Source: Micromonospora lupini
GTDB taxonomy: Bacteria; Actinomycetota; Actinomycetes; Mycobacteriales; Micromonosporaceae
Direction of reading: 5' to 3'
NCBI RefSeq assembly: GCF_026342015.1
Contig: NZ_JAPENL010000001.1
Coordinates: 868,001-932,000, forward strand
Length of the DNA stretch: 64,000 nucleotides
The position numbers and the translations under genes are program-made. How positions within the stretch are numbered: position 1 is the stretch's first letter; every line of letters begins with the position of its first letter. The notes beneath the pieces were generated by a model. That model was not told the DNA's origin. It saw only the letters and a list, made by a program, of their open reading frames with translations, and made no database searches. Positions 16,923 to 25,509 of this stretch are shown in pieces.

Positions 16923-19900
16923 CTACCCGACGCCGGGTGGCCTCGGCTGGTCGTTGCGGTGCCGCCCGTCCGACAGCGGCGACGTGCGCACCTCGACCGC
17001 ACCCCGGCGCTGGTAGTCGTCGGCCAGGATCGCGACCAGCGGCGGGATGGCGGGACGCGAGACCTCGGGGGCCAACTTGGAGAGGTCCTTGATCTGCTGG
17101 ATGGAGACCTCGCGCAGCCGGCCCCGCTGCTTGTTGACGAGTTGGCCGATCACGTCCTTGAACGCCTGCGCCTCGCTACCCTGCCAGACGACCAGGCCGA
17201 CCCGCATCGCGGCGAACACCTCGGCCACCTCGCGGGCGTCGACGAGGTCACGCTCGTAGATCGTGAACAGCCGGGGAAACTCGACGAACAGGTTCGGGTG
17301 CTGCGCCAGCACCGGGGCGAGCCGCACCGCCGCCTCGGTGCCCTTCGACCACAGCACCAGTTGGGTGAGCTTCCGGACGTCCTCGTACTCGAGGCGACCG
17401 GCGTGGTGGACGAGATATTCGATGAGCAGGCTGACGATCTCCTGCGCCGGCGGCAGGGCCGCAGCGTCCATGATGATCTCGTGGTCGCCGGGGCGTTCGT
17501 CGCGGTGAACAAGGGACGACACCACCTTCATGCACACGTCGCCGCGCTCGTCGTGCCACTGCGCGACCCGGCGGCCGTGCAGGGCGGTCGCGCCGAGGAG
17601 GAGCTGCAACTCCCGCCGGGAATCTCCGGCGAGCCGGGCCTCGTGGGCGTGTCGCAGCAGCCTGTCGATCGGCACGCGCCGCTTGGACACCACCGGCTCG
17701 TCAGCACCGGAGAAATCGATCGCGGAGAGGAGCATCGCCCAGCCGTTGTCGTCGAGACCGGCGTGCAGGAACCGGATTGTCGACTGCCACCAGGGCAGCG
17801 GCTCGCGATCGTCGGGCACGAGGTCGCTCAGCGCGACAGGCGTGTCGGTGAGTTCGACGAGCAGCGTGAGCAGGTTGCCGAGGTAGGCGGCGACACGACC
17901 GAGCAGGTTACGCCCGGACGGGTTGTAGGCACGGAACCGGCCGAACGTCTCGCGCTCCTGGCTGGAACGGATCAGCGTCTTCAACTCGGCGACGATCACC
18001 GCCCGCTGCCCGCTCGACCGGGTCTCGAACAGTTCCCGCACGAAGGGCATGATCGCGCCGCCGACCGACAACTGCTGGTGCGACAGCAGCGCGAAGAACT
18101 GGTCATCGGTCAACTCCTGACCGAACGCGAGGTCTCGTCGCGCCCTGGCGAGGCCGTCGAGCTGGTGCAACGCGTGGTAGGCGATCAGGTATTCACCGAA
18201 CGTGGCGTGCAGGAACTCGTAGCTGCTGCCGGTGACGAGACTGCTGTTGACCTGCGCGGCGTGGATGAAGAAGAACCGAGCGATCGTCCGCATCGCCGGG
18301 TCCAGCGGGCGGGACAGGCGTGTGCGGCTTCCGCTGTGGCCGGCCGACGACAGCAGCATCGGCGCCAGGTCCGCGTCCAGGTCCTGGCCACTCACCGACT
18401 GCTGTCCCCGGTTGAACATGGCGAAGGCCGCGATTCCGAGTTGCCACAGCTCGCGGTCCGCCTGGGCGGCGGCCTCGTCGCCCTCCACCGGTCGACCCGC
18501 CGGCCGGAGCGCCTTGGTGACCTCACGACTCACGTAGCCGTTGAGCAGCCACTGGTAGAGCTGCCCCTGCGTGACGTGACCCTCGCCGTCCACCGGCGGG
18601 TCGTCCGTCGCCCCGAAGATCGCCAGCATGAGCAGGAGCAGCGGCTGACGGGCCAGCTCACCCATCGACCACACGGTGTCCGCGGCGAGCGGCTTGACAG
18701 TCGCGTTGGCGATCGGCTCCCGATTGACCTCGTTCCACATGTCGACCCACGCGCCGACCTGCTCCCGGTCGAAATCGCGCAACTTGATCACCAGCGAGCC
18801 GACCGGGATGTTGGCTATGTTGGCGACGACGGTACGGGAGGTCACCACGACGGCGACCGGCGAACCGATCGATGACTCCTTCTCCTGGAACTCCTGGACC
18901 TCGTGCAGGAAGCCGGACTCGGTCGCGCCGGTGGCCTGCATCAGCTCGTCCAGGCCGTCCAGGAGCACCACTCTCGTGACGTCCTGACTGGCGTCCGACA
19001 GTTGACGCCACCGCACACCGAGATGGGTGTCGTCGTCCAGGAACTCCTGAATCTGCTGGTAGATCTTTCCCGCCGGATTCTTCACCTCACGAAGCGGCAC
19101 CCGGACGGCGGTGAAATGCTCGACCGGCAGCCTCCCCGCCGTGATCTTGGTGAGCAGGGACTTTCCGGCCCCCGGATGACCGAGGATCACCAGCGGGCGC
19201 TCCGCGCTGCGGGCCGAGGCGAAGTACGCGGCGAGAAAATGATCCAGACGGCGCCCGTTGCGCTGCTGCTTCCACCACTCCTCCTCCCAGGTTCGGGACT
19301 GACCGTCGGTGACTGCCCACTGGAAGTGCGGGTTCACATAACCCGACTCGATGCTCGGCATCTGCAGGCCCGACATCTGATCCATCTCGGTGACCTGGGC
19401 GATCGGCTCCGACAGAAGATGGCGGTTACGCTGCCCCATGATCATCCGGTCGGGTTCGTGCTGCTTGTTCAGAAGGGACGGCAGCTCGCTGAGGAGCTGC
19501 TCCATGAGCGCGAGCGACCGTTGCTGAAACTCCATTGACGTCCGGTGCGCGGCCTCCTGCGTCGCCCCCACGAACCCGATCTGGTCAAGCAACGCCCACA
19601 TGCCGAATTCCGGCACGTCGGCCGCCAGCCGCCGGTAGTCGCCGCGGTAGGTCGTGACCGCGGTCGTGATGATGCTCGCCCGCATCGACTGCCCCAACTG
19701 CCAGCCCGCGTCGGCCTCGATCTTCTTCCAGGCGTCGAGGCCCCGGAAGAAACCCAGACAGCGGTCCGTCATGACCTCGTAGAACGGGGCTACCGAGTTC
19801 TCCAGGTTGGTCTCGAACCCACAGCCCGCCCAGGGCAGCGGCAGTTCCACACCCAGCAGGTACGACACGATGGTGTCGTGCGTGACGGCACCACCCCCCG

Positions 19901-20276
19901 GGACCATCTTCTGTTTCTCGACCTCGGTGAGACGAAGACTCGCGTAGCCCTCGCCCACCACCGTGCTCAGGGCAGTGAAGAACGCGCCCGCGACAACAGC
20001 GGTGTGCGCGGCCGCGATGAGCTGGTGCCGCTCCCGACCCTTAGCGCCGAGGCTGCGTTCCCGGAAACGCTCGACGGCCATCGAGATCTGCTGGACCAGC
20101 TCGTTCTTCTGGTCGATCCATCCCCACGCCGCATTGATCGCCGGCAGCAGGGCGCCGGCACCACCGCTGCCCAGAGCCGCCAACCCCAGCAGGGCGCCGA
20201 GCCGGTCACTCCACCCCTGATCGTGCTTGCCGAGAATACGACGGGCGGCCTCGAACGACATTGACGAACCGCTCAA
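16923..20276 (-). CDS. NACHT-domain STAND NTPase with NNH7-like N-terminus, candidate anti-phage protein
   Basis: A 1117-residue protein. The N-terminal about 300 residues are helical and start with SFEAARRILGKHDQGWSDRL, resembling the NNH7 domain of bacterial NACHT proteins. The NACHT core has Walker A GHPGAGKS (366-373) and Walker B VVLLDGLDEL (436-445), and the C-terminal 450 residues are helical-repeat-like. Such proteins act as intracellular sensors, and several clades protect against phage; defence is inferred here. The TTG at 20276 has GAAGGGA 6 nt upstream; the ATG five codons later (20261) is a plausible alternative. It is divergent from an AbiEii-like gene pair. Confidence 0.88.
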   Translation of the reverse strand: MSGSSMSFEAARRILGKHDQGWSDRLGALLGLAALGSGGAGALLPAINAAWGWIDQKNELVQQISMAVERFRERSLGAKGRERHQLIAAAHTAVVAGAFFTALSTVVGEGYASLRLTEVEKQKMVPGGGAVTHDTIVSYLLGVELPLPWAGCGFETNLENSVAPFYEVMTDRCLGFFRGLDAWKKIEADAGWQLGQSMRASIITTAVTTYRGDYRRLAADVPEFGMWALLDQIGFVGATQEAAHRTSMEFQQRSLALMEQLLSELPSLLNKQHEPDRMIMGQRNRHLLSEPIAQVTEMDQMSGLQMPSIESGYVNPHFQWAVTDGQSRTWEEEWWKQQRNGRRLDHFLAAYFASARSAERPLVILGHPGAGKSLLTKITAGRLPVEHFTAVRVPLREVKNPAGKIYQQIQEFLDDDTHLGVRWRQLSDASQDVTRVVLLDGLDELMQATGATESGFLHEVQEFQEKESSIGSPVAVVVTSRTVVANIANIPVGSLVIKLRDFDREQVGAWVDMWNEVNREPIANATVKPLAADTVWSMGELARQPLLLLMLAIFGATDDPPVDGEGHVTQGQLYQWLLNGYVSREVTKALRPAGRPVEGDEAAAQADRELWQLGIAAFAMFNRGQQSVSGQDLDADLAPMLLSSAGHSGSRTRLSRPLDPAMRTIARFFFIHAAQVNSSLVTGSSYEFLHATFGEYLIAYHALHQLDGLARARRDLAFGQELTDDQFFALLSHQQLSVGGAIMPFVRELFETRSSGQRAVIVAELKTLIRSSQERETFGRFRAYNPSGRNLLGRVAAYLGNLLTLLVELTDTPVALSDLVPDDREPLPWWQSTIRFLHAGLDDNGWAMLLSAIDFSGADEPVVSKRRVPIDRLLRHAHEARLAGDSRRELQLLLGATALHGRRVAQWHDERGDVCMKVVSSLVHRDERPGDHEIIMDAAALPPAQEIVSLLIEYLVHHAGRLEYEDVRKLTQLVLWSKGTEAAVRLAPVLAQHPNLFVEFPRLFTIYERDLVDAREVAEVFAAMRVGLVVWQGSEAQAFKDVIGQLVNKQRGRLREVSIQQIKDLSKLAPEVSRPAIPPLVAILADDYQRRGAVEVRTSPLSDGRHRNDQPRPPGVG

Positions 20277-20440
20277 CGCGAGTCCCTTCAGACAACCACC
20301 GGAAAGCGGCCACCTTAGCCTCGTGGAACCGGGCGAGCAGTCGGTTATCCGGCAGCTTCCGCGCGCAATTCCCGCAGCGGCGCGAAGGTGGAGGAAGCAC
20401 GCTGAGCGACACCGGGACCGGCGGGCGTTACCCTGACAGC

Positions 20441-20782
20441 ATGCAGGCCGTCTCGCCCACCGCGACCGGCGTGGCCTTCCTGGCCCGTCCGGGTCGTCCG
20501 GCCGTCGTGGCGCGCACCCTCACCGAGCTGACCGGTCCCACCCGCGGCATCGTGGAGCTGCCGGTGCGGTTGATGTGGAACGCCGAGCGCACCTTCGACC
20601 TCGCCGACCCCGACCAGCTGCTCTGGATGTACGAGAACGTGCTGCGCGAGACCGCCAGCGCCGACGACCTGCGCAACCTCATCAACGGGCGGACACTGCG
20701 CCGGGTCTGGCGGTTGCTCAACCTGCCCCGGGGCGTCCGCCTCGCCTGGGAGAGCCGGCACCGCGGCCTGCGCGCGGCGTGA
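20441..20782 (+). CDS. Hypothetical protein (113 aa), partner of AbiEii-like nucleotidyltransferase
   Basis: A 113-residue basic soluble protein whose GTGA overlap couples it to the following nucleotidyltransferase gene. Its C-terminal half is helical with several Arg residues (LRRVWRLLNLPRGVRLAWESR). It occupies the antitoxin position of AbiE-type modules, but I cannot recognise the AbiEi fold. The stretch TTACCCT just upstream of the ATG could be a -10 element of a near-leaderless transcript. Function is inferred from context only. Confidence 0.65.
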   Translation: MQAVSPTATGVAFLARPGRPAVVARTLTELTGPTRGIVELPVRLMWNAERTFDLADPDQLLWMYENVLRETASADDLRNLINGRTLRRVWRLLNLPRGVRLAWESRHRGLRAA

Positions 20783-21438
20783 TCGCACCACACCTGCACG
20801 AGTTCTACCGGGAGGTGGCCCGGGTGGCGCTGACCGCCGCCGGGCCGTACCGGTTCGTGCTGGGTGGCGGGGTGGCCTGGGCCGCGCACGGCCTGGTCGC
20901 CAGGCCGACCGAGGACGTGGACCTCTTCGCCGACGTCGAGGGTGCTGCCGCGGCGGCCACCGCCGGGGTGCGCGTCGCACTCGAGCGGGCCGGGTTCACC
21001 GTCACCGACGCCGACCCGGACAGCGAGCTCGCCGACCTGTTCGACGGCTACGGCCAGGACATGAAGGACTTCGTGGTGGGCCGCGACGGGCGACAGATCC
21101 GGCTCAGCCTCGCCCGCCTCGATCGGCAGCAGAGCCCTGTGGTGATGGACCTCGGCCCGGTGATGGACGTGCGCGACCTCGTCGCCAACAAGATCGCCGC
21201 GCTTGTCAACCGGCGGGAGGTCCGAGACTTCATCGACGTGGCCGCGGCCCTGGAGCACTACGACGTGACGCAGCTGCTGGTGCTCGCCCGGCAGGTCGAC
21301 CCCGCACTTGACCCGGACGACGTGCGAGCCGCCGGGCGCTACCTGGACCGGCTCTCCGACACGCGTTTCGGCCGCTACGGCCTGGGCGTCGACGACGTCG
21401 CGCGGGTGCGGCAACGCTTCGCCACCTGGCCCCGCTGA
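20779..21438 (+). CDS. AbiEii/AbiGii-family nucleotidyltransferase (toxin-like)
   Basis: A 219-residue protein with the polymerase-beta-like nucleotidyltransferase signature GGGVAWAAHGLVARPTEDVD (about residues 24-43), i.e. GG followed by the metal-binding DxD. A later VRDLVANKIAALVNRREVRD matches the family's K..A...R...D region. AbiEii proteins are toxins of abortive-infection/toxin-antitoxin systems that modify tRNA or other targets. The GTG start overlaps the stop of the 113-aa gene. Proximity to the NACHT gene suggests a defence role, which is inference. Confidence 0.82.
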   Translation: MIAPHLHEFYREVARVALTAAGPYRFVLGGGVAWAAHGLVARPTEDVDLFADVEGAAAAATAGVRVALERAGFTVTDADPDSELADLFDGYGQDMKDFVVGRDGRQIRLSLARLDRQQSPVVMDLGPVMDVRDLVANKIAALVNRREVRDFIDVAAALEHYDVTQLLVLARQVDPALDPDDVRAAGRYLDRLSDTRFGRYGLGVDDVARVRQRFATWPR

Positions 21439-21592
21439 CCCCACGGCCGGGGCACAGGCACCGCACCACGCGGCGCCCGCCCCCGGGGGAAACCGGTGCG
21501 AACATCGGGGCTGGCGTGGCGGGAGTGACTTCCGCTCGTTATGGTGCGCGAGGCGCTCACGAGGCGCGTCCACCCCCATGGAAAGGCACGGC

Positions 21593-23383
21593 ATGACCTC
21601 TCCCTCCGGTCCGTCACGTCGCCAGGTGCTCGTTGCCGCCGCCGCGGCGGCGACCGCCCCGCTGATCGCCGCCGCCCCCGCGCAGGCGGCGGGTCCGGCC
21701 CGGTCGCGCACCTGGGACCTCACGCTGCTCGGCACGTCGGACACCCACGGCAACGTCTACAACTGGGACTACTACCGCGACGCCGAGTACGACGACAGCA
21801 AGCACAACGACATCGGCGTCGCGAAGCTGGCGACCCTGATCAACCAGATCCGTCGGGAGCGGCGCGGCAAGGCCACGCTGGTGCTCGACGCCGGCGACAC
21901 CATCCAGGGCACCCCCCTCGCCACGTACTACGCCAAGCAGGAGCCGATCACCGCCACCGGCGCGAAGCACCCGATGGCCCGGGCCATGAACGTCATCGAC
22001 TACGACGCCGTGACGCTGGGCAACCACGAGTTCAACTACGGCCTGCCGCTGCTGGACCTGTGGATCCGCCAGCTCGGTTTCCCGGCCCTCGCCGCTAACG
22101 CGATCAACGCGAAGACCGGCAAGCCCGCCTTCCTGCCGTACGTCATCAAGAAGGTCTCCCTCGGCTTCGCCGCGCCGACCCTGCGGGTCGGCATCCTCGG
22201 CCTGACCAACCCCGGCGTGGCCATCTGGGACCGGGGCAACGTCGAGGGCAGGCTGCGCTTCGACGACATGATCGCGACCGCCGCGAAGTGGGTGCCGATC
22301 ATGCGGGCCCGCGGCGCGGACCTCGTGCTGATCTCCGCGCACGGCGGCGACAGCGGCACCTCCAGCTACGGCCCGGAGCTGCCGAACGAGAACCCGGTGG
22401 CGCTCATCGCCCAGCAGGTGCCGGGGATCGACGCGATCCTCTTCGGCCACGCCCACAACGAGGTGGTCGAGCGGTTCGTCACCAACGAGCGGACCGGCGC
22501 GCAGGTGCTGCTCTCCGAGCCGTCGAAGTGGGGCCAGCGGCTGACCCGGATGGACTTCACCCTCGCCCGCGAGCGTGGCCGGTGGACGATCACCAAGAAG
22601 GCCGCCAGCATGCTGAACACCAACACGGTGGTCGAGGACCCGTCGGTGCTCGCCGCCGTGCGGGCGCAACACCAGAAGACCATCGCGTACGTCAACCAGG
22701 TGGTGGCCCAGGCCACCGTGGAGATGTCCGCTGTGGAGTCCCGCTACAAGGACACCCCCATCCTGGACTTCATCAACCACGTCCAGGCCGAGACCGTCAC
22801 GAAGGCGCTGGCCGGCACGCCGTACGCCGACCTGCCGGTGCTGTCGCAGGCCTCGCCGTTCAGCCGCACCGCGGTCTTCCCCTCCGGCGACGTCAAGATC
22901 CGCGACGTGGCCGGGCTCTACGTGTACGACAACACCCTCGAAGCCGTCGTGCTCAGCGGCGCCGAGGTGCGCGCGTACCTGGAGTACTCGGCGAAGTACT
23001 TCCGGACCCTCGCCCCGGGCGCCCCCGTGGACACCGAGCAGATCAACGACTCGACGGTGCCGGACTACAACTACGACGTGATCTCCGGCCTGGACTACGA
23101 CATCGACATCTCGAAGCCTGTCGGTCAACGGATCACCCGACTGGTGCTGCCCGGCACCGACACCCCAGTCGCGGACGACGCGCAGTTCGTGGTGGCGGTG
23201 AACAACTACCGGCGCAGCGGCGGCGGCAACTTCCCCGGCATCGTGAAGACCCAGGTCTACAACGAGCAGCAGGAGATCCGCCAACTGCTCATCGACTGGG
23301 CCCAGGCCAAGGGGACGATCAACCCGGCCGACTTCTTCCAGCCCAACTGGCGACTGGTACGCGAGGGCGTCCCGGTCTTCTGA
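21593..23383 (+). CDS. Secreted 5'-nucleotidase / 2',3'-cyclic-nucleotide phosphodiesterase, Tat signal
   Basis: A 596-residue exported metallophosphoesterase. The N-terminus has a twin-arginine signal (SRRQVLVAAAAAATAP) with an AQA-A cleavage site near residue 33. Metal-binding motifs are SDTHGN, DAGDTIQG, GNHEFNYG, SAHGGD and FGHAHNE, in family order. A C-terminal 5'-nucleotidase domain follows (about 350-570, with NNYRRSGGGNFPG). It likely dephosphorylates extracellular nucleotides for phosphate and nucleoside scavenging. The ATG at 21593 has GGAAAGG upstream; an in-frame ATG 15 nt earlier is the alternative. Confidence 0.94.
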   Translation: MTSPSGPSRRQVLVAAAAAATAPLIAAAPAQAAGPARSRTWDLTLLGTSDTHGNVYNWDYYRDAEYDDSKHNDIGVAKLATLINQIRRERRGKATLVLDAGDTIQGTPLATYYAKQEPITATGAKHPMARAMNVIDYDAVTLGNHEFNYGLPLLDLWIRQLGFPALAANAINAKTGKPAFLPYVIKKVSLGFAAPTLRVGILGLTNPGVAIWDRGNVEGRLRFDDMIATAAKWVPIMRARGADLVLISAHGGDSGTSSYGPELPNENPVALIAQQVPGIDAILFGHAHNEVVERFVTNERTGAQVLLSEPSKWGQRLTRMDFTLARERGRWTITKKAASMLNTNTVVEDPSVLAAVRAQHQKTIAYVNQVVAQATVEMSAVESRYKDTPILDFINHVQAETVTKALAGTPYADLPVLSQASPFSRTAVFPSGDVKIRDVAGLYVYDNTLEAVVLSGAEVRAYLEYSAKYFRTLAPGAPVDTEQINDSTVPDYNYDVISGLDYDIDISKPVGQRITRLVLPGTDTPVADDAQFVVAVNNYRRSGGGNFPGIVKTQVYNEQQEIRQLLIDWAQAKGTINPADFFQPNWRLVREGVPVF

Positions 23384-23395
23384 TCGCGCGACGTC

Positions 23396-23428
23396 GGCGG
23401 GCCGTGGGTGGCGACACCCCGGCCCGCC
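23396..23428. terminator. Bidirectional terminator hairpin
   Basis: A 14-bp stem with one bulged T and a GCGA loop lies between the convergent 5'-nucleotidase and 57-aa genes, ending 10 bp from the stop of the latter. Confidence 0.75.
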
Positions 23429-23438
23429 TGCTCGTCTC

Positions 23439-23612
23439 TCAGCCCTGCACGTTCCAGCGGACCGGGTCCTCGGCCTTCTCCGGCCGGTCCCGCCCGGGAT
23501 CGGTCTCGGTCAGCGCGACGCGCTCGTCCGGGCGAACGGCGGGCGGCAGCTCCCCGAACCGGATGTGGCGCAGGAACGCGTACTCGTCCTCGGTGAACTG
23601 TTGCTCAGCCAT
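23439..23612 (-). CDS. Small acidic hypothetical protein (57 aa)
   Basis: A 57-codon frame starting at ATG 23610-23612 with a strong ribosome site (AGGAGGGG, 6 nt). The product begins MAEQQFTEDEYAFLRHIRFG and continues with Pro/Arg/Asp-rich sequence ending in RWNVQG. It has no membrane segment. The ribosome site and the shared terminator support a real gene. No family recognised. Confidence 0.55.
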   Translation of the reverse strand: MAEQQFTEDEYAFLRHIRFGELPPAVRPDERVALTETDPGRDRPEKAEDPVRWNVQG

Positions 23613-23784
23613 CGGCACCCCCTCCTACTCCGCCATTGTCCGCCAGCGGGCGCTCCCTGGCACCGGTCTGTCAGCTGACAGCGCCTCGACCTTCGTGTGC
23701 GGTGGCCGGCACACCGCGTAGACCATCCTAGGATCCTGGGTGTATGGCCAGAAGCGGCGTGGGCAATCGGCATCGGCGCGGCGT

Positions 23785-23832
23785 GGGCAGGCGGGCAGGC
23801 GGGCAGGCGGGCAGGCGGGCAGGCGGGCAGGC
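23785..23832. repeat. Six tandem copies of an 8-bp repeat (GGGCAGGC)
   Basis: Exact 8-bp units repeat six times in the 275-bp gap between the 57-aa gene and the flavoprotein gene, followed by degenerate copies to about 23880. This is a candidate slippage (VNTR) locus. Apart from it, no gene is seen in the gap. Confidence 0.85.
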
Positions 23833-23887
23833 GAGTGCAGACCCGCAGGCGAGGCGGCCGGGCAGGCGGGGGGCAGCCTCGCCCGCT

Positions 23888-25042
23888 TCAGGGGTGGACG
23901 TTGGCAGCCGGTCGACGCGGCGCTGGCAGGCGGTCCAGCACCGCGAGCGCCGCCCGGATCGGCCGACGTCGCAGCATGTCGTCGAAGCTCGCCCGGCCCT
24001 GACAGAAACGGACGAACATCCGCCAACCAGGCGGAGTCGCCAACAGCGCGTGGAACACCTCCGGGCGACGGGTGAACAGGTCGAGCAGCCGGAACCCGGC
24101 CCGCATCTCCGGCGTCAGGCGCTCGCTGACCGCCCGCTCGTACCCGGCCAGATCACCGTCGGCGACCGCCGCGCCGGCCAGTTCCCCGGAGCGCAGCGCG
24201 AAGCTGATGCCCTCGCGGCTCCACGGCTCCAGCAGCCCCGCGGCGTCCCCCACCACCAGCACGCGGCCGTTGCGCAACGGGGAGTCCTCCTCGCGGCAGC
24301 GGGTCAGGTGACCCGAGTCGTGCTCCGCGGGCAGCCCGGTCAGGCCCAACCGGTCGACGAACTGCCGCAGGTAGGCGCGCGTCCCCTCCCCCGCGCCCCG
24401 ACCAGCGATCACACCGACGGTCAGCCGGTCGCCCTTGGGGAACACCCAGGCGTACGAGCCCGGCATCGCCCCCCAGTCCAGCAGCAGTCGCCCACGCCAA
24501 CGCTCCTGCTCGGCGGGCGGCACCGGCACCTCCAACTCCAGCCCCAGATCCACCTGCCGGTAGCGCACACCCACGTGCCGGGCTGTCACCCCCGACGAGC
24601 CGTCCGCGCCGATCACCGTGCGAGCCGCGATCGTCGTACCGTCGGCCAGTCGCAGACGTACCCCCTCGGGGTCCTGCTCGATCGCGCGGACCGCGACCTG
24701 CTCCCGCATCTGCGCGCCGGCGGCCACCGCCGCCGCGCGCAGCCGGTCGTCGAACTCCTCGCGGCGCACCATGGTCACCACCGGACTCCCGTTGCGGCGG
24801 GTGAACTCCCGCCGGCCGTCGCGGGTGAACGTCACCCGGTCCACGCGGTCGTGCGCGGGCACCTCGATGCGGCCGCGCACGGCCGCCAGCGACGTGCCGA
24901 TCAGGCCACCACCGCACGTCTTGTAGCGCGGATGCGCGGCCCGCTCGACAACAAGCGTACGAACGCCGGCGCGGGCCGCGGCATGTGCAGCGGAGAGGCC
25001 GGCGGGGCCGGCGCCGACGACGACGAGATCCCAGACGATCAC
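23888..25042 (-). CDS. Geranylgeranyl reductase family FAD-dependent oxidoreductase
   Basis: A 384-residue flavoprotein with the N-terminal dinucleotide-binding motif VVGAGPAGLSAAHAAARAG, the family motif KTCGGGLIG, the central IGADGSSG and the FAD-binding VLVVGDAAGLLEPWSREGI. These proteins reduce isoprenoid chains of quinones, lipids or chlorophyll precursors; in actinobacteria a role in menaquinone or lipid side-chain saturation is likely but not shown. The GTG start is at 25040-25042. The promoter would lie in the 145-bp divergent gap shared with the 78-aa gene. Confidence 0.9.
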   Translation of the reverse strand: MIVWDLVVVGAGPAGLSAAHAAARAGVRTLVVERAAHPRYKTCGGGLIGTSLAAVRGRIEVPAHDRVDRVTFTRDGRREFTRRNGSPVVTMVRREEFDDRLRAAAVAAGAQMREQVAVRAIEQDPEGVRLRLADGTTIAARTVIGADGSSGVTARHVGVRYRQVDLGLELEVPVPPAEQERWRGRLLLDWGAMPGSYAWVFPKGDRLTVGVIAGRGAGEGTRAYLRQFVDRLGLTGLPAEHDSGHLTRCREEDSPLRNGRVLVVGDAAGLLEPWSREGISFALRSGELAGAAVADGDLAGYERAVSERLTPEMRAGFRLLDLFTRRPEVFHALLATPPGWRMFVRFCQGRASFDDMLRRRPIRAALAVLDRLPAPRRPAANVHP

Positions 25043-25187
25043 GGTTGCAGCCTAGGGCACCCCCCGCCGCGCGGCCCGAGCACGCCGCGCTGCCAACCGC
25101 CCGATCGAGTGGGCATCTTCGGTCAGGCAGGGGGTAACCGACCCGGCGCGACCGTCCGCGCGGAGCGGACGAGCAAAGGAGGAGATC

Positions 25188-25424
25188 ATGCAGCAGGTGC
25201 AGCTGTCGGAGATCGAGCAGCGGGTGTACCAGGCGGTCACCGCCCTCGAAGCACGTGGCCAGGTGCCCTATCCCGACCTGATCGCCGAAGAATCCGGACT
25301 GACCGACGAGCAGGTGCACACGCCACTGCACCACCTCACCGAGAAGGGCCTGCTGCACCGCGAGGACTCGCCGATGGCCGGCCTCGACTTCGGCCCCCGG
25401 TTCTGCGCCCGCCAGATGGCGTGA
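25188..25424 (+). CDS. Small winged-helix-like protein (78 aa)
   Basis: The ribosome site AAAGGAGGAGATC is near-ideal. The 78-residue product reads like a MarR/ArsR-type winged helix: LSEIEQRVYQAVTALEA, then a helix-turn-helix (DLIAEESGLTDEQVHTPLHH) and a wing-like LTEKGLLHRED. It may be a small DNA-binding protein. No ligand or dimerisation domain is present. It is divergent from the flavoprotein gene and lies 85 bp upstream of an MFS exporter, which it might regulate; that is inference. Confidence 0.75.
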   Translation: MQQVQLSEIEQRVYQAVTALEARGQVPYPDLIAEESGLTDEQVHTPLHHLTEKGLLHREDSPMAGLDFGPRFCARQMA

Positions 25425-25509
25425 CCCGCGGCACCACCCGCGACGATTCGCCCCCCGTTGACCGGGGTAGCGGTCAAGAATGCATGATCGACGGTCAATG
25501 GGGGGCACG

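Noticed and set aside
16392..18875. Long plus-strand frame opposite the NACHT gene
   Set aside because: The minus-strand protein has complete Walker motifs; the antisense frame has no domain and no ribosome site.
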